A DNA stretch of 34,985 nt from an uncultured Ectothiorhodospiraceae bacterium (GTDB lineage Bacteria; Pseudomonadota; Gammaproteobacteria; Nitrococcales; Nitrococcaceae), in NCBI GenBank assembly GCA_913061005.1, contig CAJXSH010000015.1, positions 1 to 34,985 of the forward strand. Reading direction: 5' to 3'. Positions 20,335 through 33,085 of the stretch are shown one piece after another. How positions within the stretch are numbered: the first letter of the stretch is position 1; each line of letters opens with the position of its first letter. Below the pieces are notes generated by a model, which was not told the DNA's origin, did not search any database, and saw only the letters and a list, made by a program, of their open reading frames with translations. The position numbers and the translations under genes were made by a program.

Positions 20335-20692
20335 GCATGCCCACCCGCAGCAGGCGATGGGTATGGCCGGCGAAGATCTGGCGCTCGATTATCTGCAGGC
20401 CCGGGGTCTGTCGCTTATCGAGCGCAACTTCCGTCTGCGCCGGGGAGAGATTGACCTGATCATGCAGGATCAGACCGAAGTGGTATTCGTCGAGGTTCGC
20501 GTGCGCCGCGCCGGCATCCACGGCGGCGGACTCGAGAGCATTACCCGTGGCAAACGGCAGCGCCTGGTGGCTGCCGCCGCCGGGTGGCTGCAGCGCCGCG
20601 GGCAGGAACCGGCGACCCGGTTTGACGTGATCGCCATCGACCCCAATGGCACGATCCAGTGGCAGCGGGATGCCTTCCGCGCCGACGATTAA
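20303..20692 (+). CDS. yraN: YraN family (UPF0102) predicted endonuclease-fold protein
   Basis: YraN proteins have a Holliday-junction-resolvase/restriction-endonuclease-like fold; their role is not established. The 129-residue product shows the family core: GEDLALDYLQARGL (helix), NFRLRRGEIDLIMQD with the acidic ExD pair (about 49-51), then VVFVEVRVR with Glu and the family-typical Arg. The late RFDVIAI strand is also present. The ATG at 20303 has GAGG 6 nt upstream and sits inside the lpoA 3' end; GTG at 20321 and ATG at 20357 are alternatives. The lpoA-yraN-diaA order is conserved in gammaproteobacteria. Confidence 0.93.
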   Translation: MVNRQTVKAAEHAHPQQAMGMAGEDLALDYLQARGLSLIERNFRLRRGEIDLIMQDQTEVVFVEVRVRRAGIHGGGLESITRGKRQRLVAAAAGWLQRRGQEPATRFDVIAIDPNGTIQWQRDAFRADD

Positions 20693-21679
<987 letters not shown>

Positions 21680-21683
<4 letters not shown>

Positions 21684-22312
21684 CGTCCCCCGCGCATGGC
21701 CTGCTCACTTTCTGTGAGGCTTGCCTGGAAGGTCTCGCGCTGGAAAAGCCGGTCGGCATACTCGGTGATGGCGGACGCCTCGGCCGGCAGCTCGACACCG
21801 TAGAGGGGCAGACGCCAGAGCACCGGGGCAAGCACACAATCCATCATGGTGAGTTCGTCGCTCAAGAAAAACCGCGTGCCGGTGGCAAAGACATCGGCGC
21901 TTGCCGCAAGGCTCTCGCCCAGATCGCGCTTGAGCTTGGCCACGCCCTTTTTCTCGCCATCCTCGAGCCGCTGGATCAGCCGACACCAGTCGCGATCAAT
22001 CCGCGATATCACCAGCTTTGCCTTGGCCCGCGACACCGGATCGATGGGCATCAGCGGCGGGTGTGGAAAACGCTCATCCAGGTATTCGCAGATCACCCGG
22101 GCGTCGTACAGCGCCAGATCCCGATCCACCAGCGTCGGCGTCTCGGCATAGGGGTTGAGATCGGCCAGATCCTCGGGCGGGGCACCGCCCGGCGCCACCT
22201 CGACAATCTCAACCGCGATCCCCTTCTCGGCCAGAACCAGCCGGACGCGATGGCTGTCCAGTGCGGACGGATCGCTGTACAACCCGATACTCGAGCGCTG
22301 GCTCAGCGCCAC
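21680..22312 (-). CDS. sspA: Stringent starvation protein A (RNA polymerase-associated GST-fold protein)
   Basis: SspA is a glutathione-S-transferase-fold protein without GST activity that binds RNA polymerase and affects stationary-phase and stress expression. The product (about 210 residues) has the thioredoxin-like N domain (GLYSDPSALDSHRVRLVLAEKG; LNPYAETPTLVDRDL), the signature CEYLDERFPHPPLMP that includes the conserved PHP loop, and a helical C domain ending SLTESEQAMR. No ATG lies in the available space. GTG at 22312 gives an N terminus like the family (8 residues before GLYSD versus about 10 in E. coli) but has only a weak Shine-Dalgarno. A CTG at 22349, overlapping the petC stop, has GGAGGG 7 nt upstream. 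The start is therefore uncertain. Confidence 0.93.
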
Positions 22313-22344
22313 GGTGCCGGGCTCGAGGTCTTCGGCCTGACGAC

Positions 22345-23076
22345 TCAGTGGACGTCCCTCCAGTATTCGCGCTTGAGGAAGTAGGCAAGGATGGTGAATA
22401 CCACCAGAAAGCCGATCACCCAAACACCGATCTCCTGACGCTTGGCACGCACCGGCTCGGCCATGAAGGCCATGAAATTGGTGATATCCCGGGTGGCCTG
22501 ATGGTATTCCGCCTCGGTGAGCGTGCCCCCCTGGCCTTCCGGAATCTCCAGCGATGCCACCTGGATGCTGTCGCCGCTGCCCTCGTAGACCGGCTCGGGT
22601 ACGCCTTGTAACCGCCAGAGCACGTGGGGCATGGACGAGTTCTTCAGCAGCTTGTTGTTCCAGCCGATGCTTGCGTCCGGATCGCGGTAGAAGCTGTTGA
22701 GGTAGGTGTAGACCCAGTCTTCGCCGCGCGCCCGTGCCGTCAGCGAGAGGTCGGGCGGGGCGGCGCCGAACCACTCAGAGCCATCCGCCGGGCGCATCGC
22801 TGCGTTGATGGTGTCCCCGGCCTCGTAACTGCCATAGATGAGATTCTCCTCGATGGTCTCCATCGACACCCCGAGGGCCTCGGGCAACGCGTTCCACCGG
22901 ACAAACTTGGCGGAGTGGCAACCCATGCAGTTGTTAGCGAAAAGCTTGGCGCCACGCTGCAGGGACGCCTCGTTGGAGACATCCACCTTGGCATCCATCA
23001 GATCGCCCCCGCCCCCGGCGGCGACGGCCGTGCCCGAGAAAAGCGCCAGCATGATTGCGAATGCGATTGTCTTCAT
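22345..23076 (-). CDS. petC: Cytochrome c1 of the bc1 complex
   Basis: Cytochrome c1 takes electrons from the Rieske protein and passes them to soluble cytochrome c in the periplasm. The 243-residue precursor has a Sec signal peptide (about 1-19, cut near AVA), the haem c motif CMGCH (Cys50, Cys53, His54) and an APPDLSL loop (about 106-112). A likely Met149 axial ligand (NSSMPHVLW) and one C-terminal membrane anchor (about 215-235) ending KREYWRDVH follow. The frame is open upstream inside petB; the ATG at 23076 begins the signal peptide and overlaps the petB stop by 1 nt (TGATG). sspA follows. Confidence 0.97.
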   Translation of the reverse strand: MKTIAFAIMLALFSGTAVAAGGGGDLMDAKVDVSNEASLQRGAKLFANNCMGCHSAKFVRWNALPEALGVSMETIEENLIYGSYEAGDTINAAMRPADGSEWFGAAPPDLSLTARARGEDWVYTYLNSFYRDPDASIGWNNKLLKNSSMPHVLWRLQGVPEPVYEGSGDSIQVASLEIPEGQGGTLTEAEYHQATRDITNFMAFMAEPVRAKRQEIGVWVIGFLVVFTILAYFLKREYWRDVH

Positions 23077-24329
23077 CAGTCGGTCACCCTCTCTGGCACC
23101 GGCTTGGGTTTTTCGAACCCGAACGCCGTGTAGGTGAACAAGAAGATGAAGAACCCGAAATACACCGCCGTCCAGATCTGCGCCCACAGGGTCACCGTCA
23201 GGCCAAAATAGACATCCGACGGGGCCTGCAGCCCGAGGTAGCTCAGGCAGACGAAGGCCACCGCGAACAGCCCCAGGGCAATCTTGTGACCCAACCCGCG
23301 GTAACGGATCGAGCGGACTTTGCCGCGATCAATCCAGGGCAGCAGGAACAGCAGGAAGATGGCCAACCCCATGGCCAGCACCCCGCCGAATTTGTCCGGG
23401 ATTGCCCGCAGCACCGAGTAGAACGCGGTGAAATACCACACCGGTGCAATATGCTCGGGTGTCTGCAGCGGGTTGGCCGGCTCGAAGTTGGGCGGCTCGA
23501 GGAAATAACCCCCCATCTCGGGAGCAAAGAAGACCACGGCACTGAAGAAGATCAAAAACACCCCGAGCCCGAACGTATCCTTGACCGTGTAGTACGGATG
23601 GAAGGGGATCCCGTCCTTCGGCTTGCCAGAGCTGTCCTTGTTCTTTTTGATGTCCACCCCGTCCGGGTTGTTGGAGCCGACCTCATGCAGCGCCAGGATG
23701 TGGAAGACCACCAGCCCCACCAGGGCCAACGGCAGTGCGACCACATGCAGGGCAAAGAAGCGGTTCAGGGTCACGCCGGAGATGTTGTAGTCACCCCGGA
23801 TCCAGAGCGCCAGCTCTTCGCCGATGCCCGGGATGGCCCCGAAAAGCGAGATGATCACCTGTGCCCCCCAGTAGGACATCTGCCCCCAGGGCAGCAGGTA
23901 GCCCATGAACGCCTCGGCCATGAGCAGCACGTAGATGATCATGCCAAAGACCCAGATCAGCTCCCGGGGCTTTTGATACGACCCGTAGAGCAGCGCCCGG
24001 AACATGTGCAGATACACCACCACAAAGAACGCCGATGCGCCGGTGGAATGCATGTAGCGGATCAGCCACCCCCACTCGACATCACGCATGATGTACTCCA
24101 CCGAGGCGAACGCCCCGTCGGCGGAGGGGTTGTAGTTCATGGTCAGCCAGATGCCGGTCAGCAGCTGGTTGACGAGCACGAACAGTGCCAGCGACCCGAA
24201 GTAGTACCAGAGGTTGAAGTTCTTGGGCGCGTAGTACTCACCGATGTGCTCGTTCCACATCCGGGTGAGCGGAAAGCGGGCATCCACCCACCCCAGCAAC
24301 CCGCCCTGGGCTTTCGTGGCATCACTCAT
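23076..24329 (-). CDS. petB: Cytochrome b of the bc1 complex
   Basis: Cytochrome b is the membrane core of ubiquinol:cytochrome c reductase, with the two b haems and both quinone sites. The 417-residue product has about eight or nine membrane segments and the four haem-ligand histidines: His94 and His108 in helix B, His195 and His210 in helix D. The Qo-site motif reads PVWY at 296-299 (23433-23444) instead of the PEWY of mitochondria and alphaproteobacteria. The region from about 218 to 245 (SNNPDGVDIKKNKD...) is a hydrophilic loop. AGGAGG precedes the ATG at 24329, which overlaps the petA stop by 1 nt. Confidence 0.98.
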   Translation of the reverse strand: MSDATKAQGGLLGWVDARFPLTRMWNEHIGEYYAPKNFNLWYYFGSLALFVLVNQLLTGIWLTMNYNPSADGAFASVEYIMRDVEWGWLIRYMHSTGASAFFVVVYLHMFRALLYGSYQKPRELIWVFGMIIYVLLMAEAFMGYLLPWGQMSYWGAQVIISLFGAIPGIGEELALWIRGDYNISGVTLNRFFALHVVALPLALVGLVVFHILALHEVGSNNPDGVDIKKNKDSSGKPKDGIPFHPYYTVKDTFGLGVFLIFFSAVVFFAPEMGGYFLEPPNFEPANPLQTPEHIAPVWYFTAFYSVLRAIPDKFGGVLAMGLAIFLLFLLPWIDRGKVRSIRYRGLGHKIALGLFAVAFVCLSYLGLQAPSDVYFGLTVTLWAQIWTAVYFGFFIFLFTYTAFGFEKPKPVPERVTD

Positions 24330-24919
24330 CAGGCAGCCTCCTGATCCTCTCCGACCACAAGCACACCATTGTCAGCGATGCGGTGCGGAGGCACTTGAAG
24401 ATTGGTTGGCGCGGGGACGCCGGCATAGACCCGTCCGGCCATATCAAACTTGGAGCCGTGACACGGGCAGAAGAAGCCGCCCTGCCAGTCCGCATCCAGC
24501 GAGCCCGGTTGCGGCATGTAGGACGGGATGCACCCAAGGTGGGTGCAGATCGGAATCAATACCAGAAACTCTGGATCGATCGACCGGTGCGCATTCTGGG
24601 CATAGGCGGGTTGCTGCGAGGCCACCGCCGAGGCCGGATCACTGAGTCGGTCTTCCACCTCGGCGAGTCGCTCGATGGCCGACTCGGAGCGGCGGATGAC
24701 CCAGACCGGCTGGCCCCGCCAGCTGATGTCCATCTTCTGGCCCGGTTTGAGGGTCGATGTGTCGACTTCGACCGGCGCACCCGCCGCCCGTGTCGTCGCG
24801 CTGGGATTCCAATAGGCAAGAAAAGGCACCGCCGTGTAGGCAACACCCACGCCGCCGGCCGCTGTCACGGCACCGGTGAGGAATCGGCGTCGGCTCTTGT
24901 TCGCGCCATCCTGGGACAT
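24329..24919 (-). CDS. petA: Rieske iron-sulfur subunit of the bc1 complex
   Basis: The Rieske protein carries electrons from quinol at the Qo site to cytochrome c1. The 196-residue product starts with a twin-arginine-type signal (SRRRFLTG, residues 9-16) followed by a hydrophobic anchor (about 17-36). The [2Fe-2S] site is formed by the two boxes CTHLGC (125-130) and CPCHGS (151-156), which also provide the disulfide cysteines. A flexible hinge lies around 37-55. The ATG at 24919 is first of the petABC-sspAB string; a promoter-like element is seen at 25025-25053. The separate petB and petC genes (no fusion) are the usual gammaproteobacterial form. Confidence 0.97.
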   Translation of the reverse strand: MSQDGANKSRRRFLTGAVTAAGGVGVAYTAVPFLAYWNPSATTRAAGAPVEVDTSTLKPGQKMDISWRGQPVWVIRRSESAIERLAEVEDRLSDPASAVASQQPAYAQNAHRSIDPEFLVLIPICTHLGCIPSYMPQPGSLDADWQGGFFCPCHGSKFDMAGRVYAGVPAPTNLQVPPHRIADNGVLVVGEDQEAA

Positions 24920-25024
24920 TCGGGTTCCCCCGCATGGATCATTTCAGTCCAGATGACCGGCCGAGTCTCCAGGAAGGGCCAATCACCACCTGCCACCGCG
25001 AACCCGCGGTATTTTCAGGCGAGA

Positions 25025-25053
25025 AGAATCCAACATTCGCCTGCAATCGTCAA
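25025..25053 (-). promoter_or_regulatory. Candidate promoter of petABC-sspAB
   Basis: In the 194-nt gap between the Nif3-family gene and petA, the minus strand has TTGACG (25048-25053), a 17-nt spacer and GATTCT (25025-25030). The -35 is strong (5/6) and the -10 weak (3/6). Transcription would begin near 25018, leaving a leader of about 100 nt. I see no clear terminator for the upstream gene and no recognisable leader structure in the remainder of the gap. Confidence 0.45.
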
Positions 25054-25113
25054 GCTGCAGCGCGGCCTGGCGGGCGTCCATCCGGCCCCGTCTTGGCCCC
25101 GATCAAGGGGCTG

Positions 25114-25872
25114 TCAGGCCGGGTTCGGATCGTCGATGAACCGATGCCTGATCCCGAACCGGTCGGCGAGCTCGGCCCCAAGCGCCTGGACGCCGTCCCG
25201 CTCGGTGGCGTGATGGCCGGCGGCAAAATAATGCAGCCCCAGCTCGCGGGCCTCGTGGGCGGTGGGCTCGGAGATTTCACCGCTGATATAGGCATCCGCG
25301 CCCAGTGCGGCCGCCTCGGTCAAAAACCGCTGACCGCCCCCGGAACACCAGGCCACGCGCTGGATAGTCTCTGGACCGCCATCCACCCACACGGGTTCCC
25401 GCTGGAGGCCCGTCCGGAGCCGGTCGGCCATCCCGTCGGGACGGACAGCCGAATCAAGCTGACCGTACCAGAGCAGCCCCGGAACCCCGCCGGCGGCCAC
25501 CGTCTCGCACGACACAACGCCGAGCTTTTCCGCCAGACAGGCGTTATTGCCGCAGTGTCGATCCACATCCAGCGGCAGATGATAGGCGAACAGATTGACA
25601 TCGTGACGCAGCAGCAAGCGCAGTCGTTCGGCCTTCATCCCGGTGACCACCGCCGGCTCGCCCTTCCAGAAAAAGCCATGATGCACCAGCACGGCATCCG
25701 CCTCGGCCTCCAGCGCTGCCTTGAGAAACCGCGCCGAGGCCGTCACACCGGTGACAAGACGCTCGATCCGGTGGCGCCCCTCGACCTGAAGACCGTTGGG
25801 GCAGTAATCGCCCAGGCCGGCCACATCCAGCCGCTCGGCGAGATAATCCTGCAGTTCGCGACGGTGTACCAT
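25114..25872 (-). CDS. Nif3-like dinuclear metal centre protein (YbgI/DUF34 family)
   Basis: Members of this widespread family (E. coli YbgI, yeast Nif3) bind two metal ions in a toroidal hexamer. Their substrate is not settled, and database names such as GTP cyclohydrolase I type 2 homologue are tentative. The 252-residue product shows the expected metal ligands: His64-His65 in VLVHHGFFW, Asp102 in AYHLPLDVDRH, and His220/His221 with Glu224 in GHHATERDG. The CPNGLQV motif at 24-30 is also typical. The ATG at 25872 is the first start after the 37-nt divergent gap to the AlgW-type protease. Pairing of this gene with bc1 or degS-type genes is common in gammaproteobacteria but has no known functional meaning. 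Confidence 0.92.
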   Translation of the reverse strand: MVHRRELQDYLAERLDVAGLGDYCPNGLQVEGRHRIERLVTGVTASARFLKAALEAEADAVLVHHGFFWKGEPAVVTGMKAERLRLLLRHDVNLFAYHLPLDVDRHCGNNACLAEKLGVVSCETVAAGGVPGLLWYGQLDSAVRPDGMADRLRTGLQREPVWVDGGPETIQRVAWCSGGGQRFLTEAAALGADAYISGEISEPTAHEARELGLHYFAAGHHATERDGVQALGAELADRFGIRHRFIDDPNPA

Positions 25873-25909
25873 AGTGCGATTCCCTATTGACCGGTGCCGA
25901 GTATAGAAG

Positions 25910-27057
<1,148 letters not shown>

Positions 27058-27061
<4 letters not shown>

Positions 27062-28386
27062 CCCTGCCCGTCGCCCTCTCCACTGGCCGCCGCCAGACGG
27101 TACTCGGCCGATCGGGCGTGGGCGGTCAGCCCCTCGGCATGGGCCAGGCGCGAGGCGACCGGCGCCAGTTCGGCCGCGCCCGACGGCGTGCAGTACACCA
27201 TGCTGGTGCTTTTGCAAAAATCCATCACCCCCAGGGGCGATGCGAACCGTGCCGTGCGCGAGGTGGGCAGCACATGGCTGGGTCCGGCGCAGTAGTCCCC
27301 CAGCGCCTCGGGGGTGTAGCGGCCCAGGAATATGGCCCCGGCGTGATGGATGGCCGCCGCGAGCCGCTCCGGCTCGACGACCGATAGTTCAAGATGCTCC
27401 GGGGCAATGGCATTGGCCACGCGGGCGGCCTCGCCAAGATCGCGCACACAGATCAGCGCGCCGCGCCGCAACAGCGATGCCCGGATGATCTCTGAGCGGC
27501 TCATGTCGGGCAAAAGCCGCTCCATCGCGGCCTGGACCTCATCCAGATAGCGTGCCTCGGGGCAGACCAGAATGGCCCGGGCATCCTCATCATGTTCGGC
27601 CTGCGAGAACAGATCCATGGCCGTCCACGCCGGATCCGTCTGGCCATCGCAGATGATCAGGATCTCGGATGGACCGGCCACCATATCGATGCCCACATGA
27701 CCGAACACCCGCCGTTTGGCCTCGGCCACAAAGGCATTCCCCGGCCCAACGATCTTGTCCACCGCCGGTACCGTGTCGGTGCCGTAGGCCAATGCGGCAA
27801 CGGCCTGGGCGCCGCCGAGCAGAAAGACCCGGTCCACCCCGGCCACCGCGGCGGCGGCCAGCACCATGGGCGCAATCTCGCCGCCGGGTGCCGGCGCCAC
27901 CATGACGATCTCGCCGACGCCGGCCACCCGCGCCGGGATCGCATTCATCAGCACCGACGACGGGTAGGCGGCCTTGCCGCCGGGCACATAGATGCCGACC
28001 CGCTCGAGGGGACGGATCTGCTGGCCCAGACGGGTGCCATCCGCTTCGGTGCGCTCCCAGCCGTCCTGGCGCTGATGCAGGTGATATTCGCGAATCCGGG
28101 CCGCGGCGGTCTCGAGGGCCTGACGATCGTCGGCCGGAAGGCCCTCGAGCGCCTCACGACAGCGGGCTGCCCCCACCTCGAGCTCGGTGACATGACCGAC
28201 ACGCCAGCCATCGAAGCGCTCGCTGTAGTCCAGCAAAGCGGCGTCACCCCGCTGTCGGACGGCTTTGAGGATCTCACCGACCGCCTCTTCGACCGCATGG
28301 GTGGCCCCGTCATCCCAGTCGGTGAGCGCGGCGAGCCGCTGATCAAAATCCGGTTGCGTTGTACTGAGCCGTTGTATGTCCAGCAT
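27058..28386 (-). CDS. hisD: Histidinol dehydrogenase
   Basis: HisD catalyses the last two oxidations of histidine synthesis, L-histidinol to L-histidine, with NAD and zinc. The 442-residue product (E. coli 434) has the family signatures [34 protein letters not shown] and the zinc/catalytic region [10 protein letters not shown], plus IAPEHLEL near residues 340-347 and the late [14 protein letters not shown]. The ATG at 28386 follows the hisG stop by 5 nt. It is the last gene of the mlaF-to-hisD string. hisC, next to hisD in Pseudomonas, is absent; the 3' end overlaps the convergent protease gene instead. Confidence 0.97.
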
Positions 28387-28391
28387 GGCCT

Positions 28392-30555
<2,164 letters not shown>

Positions 30556-30559
<4 letters not shown>

Positions 30560-30888
30560 TTGGCTGTTGCCCCCGTCGTGATTCCCTCAATCCCCAATAG
30601 TCTATCAACCCCACCAATGGCCGCGAGCCGTCGCAGTGAATCCGGCGCATGCTCGATCTGCAACGCGCCGCCGATCGCCTGCTGCCGCCAACGCCAGTCC
30701 AGCAGCATGGCCACCGCCGCGCTGTCCACGGCGCTCACCCCGGTGAGATCCAGCCGCAACGTGCGGGCATCGATGGGCAGCGCGTCATACAGCCGCACGA
30801 CGTCGTCGCTTCTCAGACTGCCGCGGATCATCAGCGTCCCGCCGCCGTTGTCTTCAAGCTGACCGCCCGCTCGGGTGTCATCGGCCAT
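30556..30888 (-). CDS. mlaB: MlaB, STAS-domain subunit of the Mla phospholipid transporter
   Basis: MlaB is a cytoplasmic STAS-domain protein that binds and stabilises the ATPase MlaF in the MlaFEDB inner-membrane complex, which maintains outer-membrane lipid asymmetry. The 110-residue product is a single STAS domain with strands LMIRGSLRSDD and LRLDLTGVSAVDSAAVAMLL; the VDS segment (about 55-57) is the loop where related proteins can be phosphorylated. Sequence identity in this family is low, so position after mlaD and before ibaG supports the call. It lies only 2 nt after mlaD, with no mlaC between. Confidence 0.88.
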
Positions 30889-30890
30889 GC

Positions 30891-31358
30891 CTATTCACCC
30901 TCGCCCGACTGGTTGTAGAGAAACTGCCCGACGATATCCTCGAGCACCAGCGCCGAGCGGGTGAGCGTGATCTCGTCGCCCTCTGCCAGGGCATCCGGCA
31001 TCCCGCCGGGCTCGAGCGAGACGTACTGCTCGCCGAGCAGCCCGGATGTGCGAATGCTCGCCGCGGTGTCGCTGGGCAGATCGTCATAGCGCTGGTCGAT
31101 GGTCAGGGCGACACGGGCTTCAAAGCGCTGGGCATCCAGGGTGATGGCGCTCACCCGGCCGATCTGCACACCCCCCATCCGCACCGGTGCCCGCTCGCGC
31201 AGCCCGCCCACGTTCTGAAAATAGGCCTCGACGGTGTAGCCCTCGGACTGCTGGAACGCGGTGATATTGCTCACCTGCATCGCCAGGACAAACAGGGCCG
31301 CCAGGCCCGCGGCGACAAAGGCGCCAACGGCAAGTTCCATGCTGCGTGCATTATCCAA
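30891..31358 (-). CDS. mlaD: MlaD, MCE-domain lipid-binding subunit
   Basis: MlaD forms a hexameric periplasmic ring that moves phospholipids between MlaFE and the soluble carrier MlaC. The 155-residue product has one N-terminal membrane helix (about 9-28), a single MCE domain (about 38-117, with VGGLRERAPVRMGGVQIGRV and SIRTSGLLGEQYVSLEPG) and a C-terminal SALVLEDIVGQFLYN helix like that of E. coli MlaD. The start is TTG at 31358: GGAGG lies 8 nt upstream and the N-terminal length then equals E. coli MlaD, while the ATG at 31340 lacks a Shine-Dalgarno. It is 14 nt after mlaE. Confidence 0.95.
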   Translation of the reverse strand: MDNARSMELAVGAFVAAGLAALFVLAMQVSNITAFQQSEGYTVEAYFQNVGGLRERAPVRMGGVQIGRVSAITLDAQRFEARVALTIDQRYDDLPSDTAASIRTSGLLGEQYVSLEPGGMPDALAEGDEITLTRSALVLEDIVGQFLYNQSGEGE

Positions 31359-31372
31359 CGGCTGATCCTCCG

Positions 31373-32149
31373 TTAATCGAACATCAGGGCGGTGAGCACA
31401 AAGTCGAGCCCCAATACCACCAGTGATGTCACCACTACGGTCCGGGTCGTGGCCCGACTCACACCCCGCGAGGTGGGCTGGCAGTCGTAGCCGTTGAAAA
31501 CCGCAATCCAACCGGCGGCGACGCCAAAAAGCATGCTCTTGATAAGACCATTGAGCACATCATCCTCGAAACTGACCTGGGCCTGCATCTGCGACCAGAA
31601 CGCGCCGCCGTCGACACCCAACAGACTGGTACCGACCAGATAGGCGCCCACGATGCCCAGCAGTGTAAAAATCATCGCCAGCAACGGCAGTGCCAGCAGT
31701 GCCGCCACAAGCCGGGGGGCAACCACCCGCCGCTCCGGGTCCACTGCCATCATCTCCATGCCGGCGAGCTGCTCGGTGGCTTTCATCAGCCCGATCTCGG
31801 CGGTCAGCGCCGATCCGGCCCGTCCGGCGAAAAGCAGCGCGGTGACCACCGGGCCGAGCTCGCGGGTCAGTGACAGCGCGACCAACACCCCCAGCGACTG
31901 CTCCGCGCCAAAATCCACCAGCGTGTAGTAACCCTGCAGGCCCAGCACCATGCCCACGAAAAGCCCCGAGACGATGATGATCACCAAAGTGAGCACACCC
32001 ACCGAGTAGAGCTCGCGAAGCAACAGACCGGGCCGGTGGATCAGCTCGCCACTGCCGCGCACGACACGCAGCAAAAACAGGACCGCCCGGCCAAGGGTTG
32101 TGGTGGCGCTCAGGGTGCCGGCACCAAGCTGCCGCAGCCGGACGATCAT
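31373..32149 (-). CDS. mlaE: MlaE, permease subunit of the Mla transporter
   Basis: MlaE is the inner-membrane permease dimer at the base of the MlaD ring. The 258-residue product (E. coli 260) has five or six hydrophobic segments and the family signatures [20 protein letters not shown] and [21 protein letters not shown], which include the coupling region to MlaF. The late [20 protein letters not shown]-type segment is also typical ([18 protein letters not shown]). The frame is open upstream in mlaF; the ATG at 32149 is in an ATGA overlap with the mlaF stop. Confidence 0.96.
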   Translation of the reverse strand: MIVRLRQLGAGTLSATTTLGRAVLFLLRVVRGSGELIHRPGLLLRELYSVGVLTLVIIIVSGLFVGMVLGLQGYYTLVDFGAEQSLGVLVALSLTRELGPVVTALLFAGRAGSALTAEIGLMKATEQLAGMEMMAVDPERRVVAPRLVAALLALPLLAMIFTLLGIVGAYLVGTSLLGVDGGAFWSQMQAQVSFEDDVLNGLIKSMLFGVAAGWIAVFNGYDCQPTSRGVSRATTRTVVVTSLVVLGLDFVLTALMFD

Positions 32150-32973
32150 GACGCCCCGCCTCCAAAGTCCTCGCTCAGCGACGGCGCCGGATAGTGGAAC
32201 GGGACCGGCCCATCGGCCAGCCCCCCCAGAAACTGCTGCACCCACTCCGATCCCCGGCGCCGCAATTCATCGGGGGTCCCAACACCCATCACCTGTCCCT
32301 GCGAGATCACATAGACCCGGTCGGCGATTTCGAGGGTCTCCTCGACATCGTGGGAGACGACAATGCTGGTCAGGCCAAGCGCATCATTGAGCTGGCGGAT
32401 CAGCTTCATCAATGCACCCATCGAGATGGGATCCTGACCGGCGAAGGGTTCGTCGTAGAGGATCAGCTCCGGGTCCAGCGCCAGCGCGCGCGCCAGCGAG
32501 ACCCGACGGGCCATGCCGCCGGAGAGCTCGGCGGGGTAGAGCCCTCTGGCCCCCCGAAGCCCGACGGCCTCGAGTTTCATCAATACAATGTGGCGGATCA
32601 GCGGCTCGGGTAGCGCGGTGTGCTCGCGCAGCGGGAATGCCACGTTGTCAAAGCAATCCAGGTCGGTAAACAGCGCCCCGCTCTGGAACAACACGCCCAT
32701 CCGCCGGCGCAGCGCATAGAGTGACCGCCGCCCCAGGCTGCCCACGGCTTCACCGATGACCTGCACGCTGCCGCTGTGGGCGCGCAACTGGCCCCCGATG
32801 AGTCGCAACAAGGTGGTCTTGCCGGTGCCGCTCGGCCCCATGACGGCAACAACCTCGCCACGATGTACGCTCAGATCGATGCCATCGAAAAGCCACCGTC
32901 CACCGCGCCGGAATCTCAGATCACTGATTTCCACCAGCGGCGGTGCGGCCGGGATCGGCTGTGGTTCGGGCAT
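32146..32973 (-). CDS. mlaF: MlaF, ATPase subunit of the Mla transporter
   Basis: MlaF is the cytoplasmic ABC ATPase that powers phospholipid movement through MlaE. The 275-residue product has Walker A GPSGTGKT (46-53), Q-loop [10 protein letters not shown], signature LSGGM (150-154), Walker B with catalytic Glu in LILYDEPF (174-176 is DEP) and the switch His in VVSHDVEE. The C-terminal extension containing [11 protein letters not shown] resembles the E. coli MlaF tail that contacts MlaB and the neighbouring subunit. It is first in the operon, about 32 nt downstream of the predicted transcription start; the Shine-Dalgarno is weak. Confidence 0.96.
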   Translation of the reverse strand: MPEPQPIPAAPPLVEISDLRFRRGGRWLFDGIDLSVHRGEVVAVMGPSGTGKTTLLRLIGGQLRAHSGSVQVIGEAVGSLGRRSLYALRRRMGVLFQSGALFTDLDCFDNVAFPLREHTALPEPLIRHIVLMKLEAVGLRGARGLYPAELSGGMARRVSLARALALDPELILYDEPFAGQDPISMGALMKLIRQLNDALGLTSIVVSHDVEETLEIADRVYVISQGQVMGVGTPDELRRRGSEWVQQFLGGLADGPVPFHYPAPSLSEDFGGGAS

Positions 32974-33011
32974 GGAGCAAGGTTGACCGGTTGCAAGGAT
33001 TGGATGGCGCG

Positions 33012-33040
33012 AGTATCCGCCAAGGCAGGGGGGCGGTCAA
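33012..33040 (-). promoter_or_regulatory. Promoter of the mlaF-to-hisD operon
   Basis: On the minus strand TTGACC (33035-33040), a 17-nt spacer and GATACT (33012-33017) match the sigma-70 consensus at 5/6 and 4/6. Transcription would start near 33005. The divergent yrbG-type gene begins at 33086, so both promoters share a 112-nt region; no equally good plus-strand promoter was found there. Confidence 0.65.
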
Positions 33041-33085
33041 ATACGGTATCTTGCTGCCTTTGTGGATGATTCGGGATCCTGCTGG

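Noticed and set aside
23055-24344. Plus-strand open frame (429 codons) covering petB in reverse
   Set aside because: It mirrors petB codon by codon; the product is His/Gln/Asp-rich with no hydrophobic core or recognisable domain.
25095-25115. Inverted repeat CCCC/GGGG after the Nif3-family gene as a terminator
   Set aside because: The stem is only about 5 bp and no T tract follows on the minus strand.
25902-25907. TATAGA just before the protease ATG as its -10 element
   Set aside because: It would place transcription start within the coding region, and no -35 is present at a suitable distance.
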